Shown here piece by piece: positions 34,575-35,482 of a DNA stretch of 35,482 nt (the first letter of the stretch is position 1; the number at the start of each line of letters is the position of its first letter). The position numbers and the translations under genes were made by a program. The notes under the pieces were generated by a model. The model was not told the DNA's origin. It was given only the letters and a program-made list of their open reading frames with translations, and ran no database searches. Where the stretch lies: assembly GCA_018822105.1 (NCBI GenBank), contig JAHJLB010000059.1, positions 1 through 35,482 on the forward strand. Direction: 5' to 3'. The stretch is from Pseudomonadota bacterium (lineage in GTDB: Bacteria; Desulfobacterota; Desulfovibrionia; Desulfovibrionales; Desulfovibrionaceae).

Positions 34575-35482
34575 GCGCGCCAGCGCCCCTGACACTCGCC
34601 TACTACCCCGGCTGCTCCCAGACCGGCACCGCGGCGGAGTATGATTGTTCGTCCCGGGCCTGCTGCGCGGCCCTGGGCGTGACCCTCATCGACGTGCCGG
34701 ACTGGACCTGCTGCGGGTCCACGCCCGCGCACACCGTGGACCACCACCTGGCCGGCGCCCTGGCCGCGCGCAACCTGCTCCAGGCCGAGCTGGCCGGCCA
34801 TGACCGCGTGGCCACGCCCTGCCCCAGCTGCCTGGCCGCCCTGCGCACCGCCAGCCGGCACCTCGCCCTGCCGGAGCCCGCCGAGGGCCTTTACTACCGC
34901 GCCGAGGTGGAGCGCCTGCTGGACCGGCCGGCGCCCCTGCGCGCGAGCGCCGTGTCCCTGCTCCAGGTCCTGGACGAGGACGTGGGCCAGGAGGCCATCG
35001 CCGCCGCAATCACGCGGCCCCTCGCCGGCCTGCGCGTGGCCCCGTACTATGGCTGCATCATGAACCGCCCGCCCGGCCTCATGGACTTCGACGACCCGGA
35101 GAACCCCACGGCCCTGGACCGCCTGCTCGCGGCCTGCGGGGCCACGGTGGTGGACTTCCCCTTCAAGACCGAATGCTGCGGGGCGGCCTTCGGCATGCCC
35201 CGGCTGGACATGATGCAGCGCCTCTCGGCGCGCATCCTGGACATGGCCGAGGAGTGCGGGGCCGACGCCATCGTGGTGGCCTGCCCCCTGTGCCAGATGA
35301 ACCTGGACCTCCGGCGCTCCCAGGTCAACGCCGCCTCCGGCAGCGACAATCGGATGCCGGTGCCCTATTTCACGCAGCTCTTGGGCCTGGCCCTGGGCCT
35401 GGACGGGGATGGCCTGGGCCTGGACAAGCTGGTGCTGCACCTGGGCCCGGCCCTGGCCGCCGCGGAGGCGCGCGCGGCGGCG
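34571..35482 (+). CDS. HdrB-like CCG-domain protein (C-terminus outside window)
   Basis: Catalytic-type subunit with two CCG domains, partial; 304 codons without a stop. The first cysteine-rich motif is C15, C47-C48-G49 and C84-x2-C87, close to the C-x31-38-CC-x33-34-C-x2-C pattern of HdrB. The second has PYYGC, ECCGAA and ACPLCQ with about the same spacing. HdrB binds non-cubane [4Fe-4S] clusters and reduces disulfides such as heterodisulfide in methanogens; in sulfate reducers the substrate is often unknown. It overlaps hdrC by 4 bases. Low-complexity LGL/ALAA text closes the visible end; the true C-terminus is outside. Confidence 0.92.
   Translation, partial: MSAPAPLTLAYYPGCSQTGTAAEYDCSSRACCAALGVTLIDVPDWTCCGSTPAHTVDHHLAGALAARNLLQAELAGHDRVATPCPSCLAALRTASRHLALPEPAEGLYYRAEVERLLDRPAPLRASAVSLLQVLDEDVGQEAIAAAITRPLAGLRVAPYYGCIMNRPPGLMDFDDPENPTALDRLLAACGATVVDFPFKTECCGAAFGMPRLDMMQRLSARILDMAEECGADAIVVACPLCQMNLDLRRSQVNAASGSDNRMPVPYFTQLLGLALGLDGDGLGLDKLVLHLGPALAAAEARAAA

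Overview
The window looks like chromosomal DNA of a high-GC sulfate-reducing deltaproteobacterium, most likely of the Desulfovibrionales. It carries the dissimilatory sulfate activation and APS reduction genes (sat, aprBA, qmoABC and a qmoD-like gene), a Wolinella-type menaquinol:fumarate reductase with a two-subunit fumarase, an HdrCB pair, and flagellar genes with GC-rich coding style throughout. The genus cannot be fixed from sequence reading alone. I see no insertion sequence, prophage, tRNA, rRNA or CRISPR array.

Layout. 1-1698 (minus): PocR-domain protein, hotdog thioesterase and glutamate racemase (cut by the window edge). 1847-2805 (plus): a small orphan protein with its own promoter and terminator, then a chagasin-like lipoprotein. 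2885-4639 (minus): CBS-ACT protein and galE. 4753-15156: the sulfate reduction locus, with sat divergent from aprBA-qmoABC-qmoD across a 664-base control region. 15230-15780: a frameshifted secreted nuclease. 15903-16674: an orphan LuxR-type response regulator. 16932-19051: groES-groEL. 19069-21029: hemerythrin and HD-GYP genes behind a sigma-28-like promoter. 21133-25362 (minus): an RRM protein, then fliJ-like, motE-like, truA and a fliD-like gene. 25499-33718 (plus): HAD phosphatase, a PAS-rich sigma-54 activator, then frdCAB-fumAB behind a near-perfect sigma-54 promoter. 33945 to the end: hdrC and partial hdrB.

How it fits together. Sat makes APS, AprBA reduces it to sulfite, and QmoABC (helped by QmoD) passes electrons from menaquinol. 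TGTGA-N6-TCACA type palindromes in the sat/apr control region suggest redox control by a Rex or CRP/FNR-like factor. The frd-fum operon joins malate to fumarate and succinate. Its sigma-54 promoter and a cluster of inverted repeats lie directly downstream of a gene for a PAS-containing sigma-54 activator, so this looks like a self-contained sensor-to-operon switch. No clearly new multi-gene system is visible; the strongest less-ordinary signals are the sigma-54 switch, the sigma-28 promoter before hemerythrin/HD-GYP, the three hairpins between aprA and qmoA, and the HdrCB pair next to fumarate metabolism.
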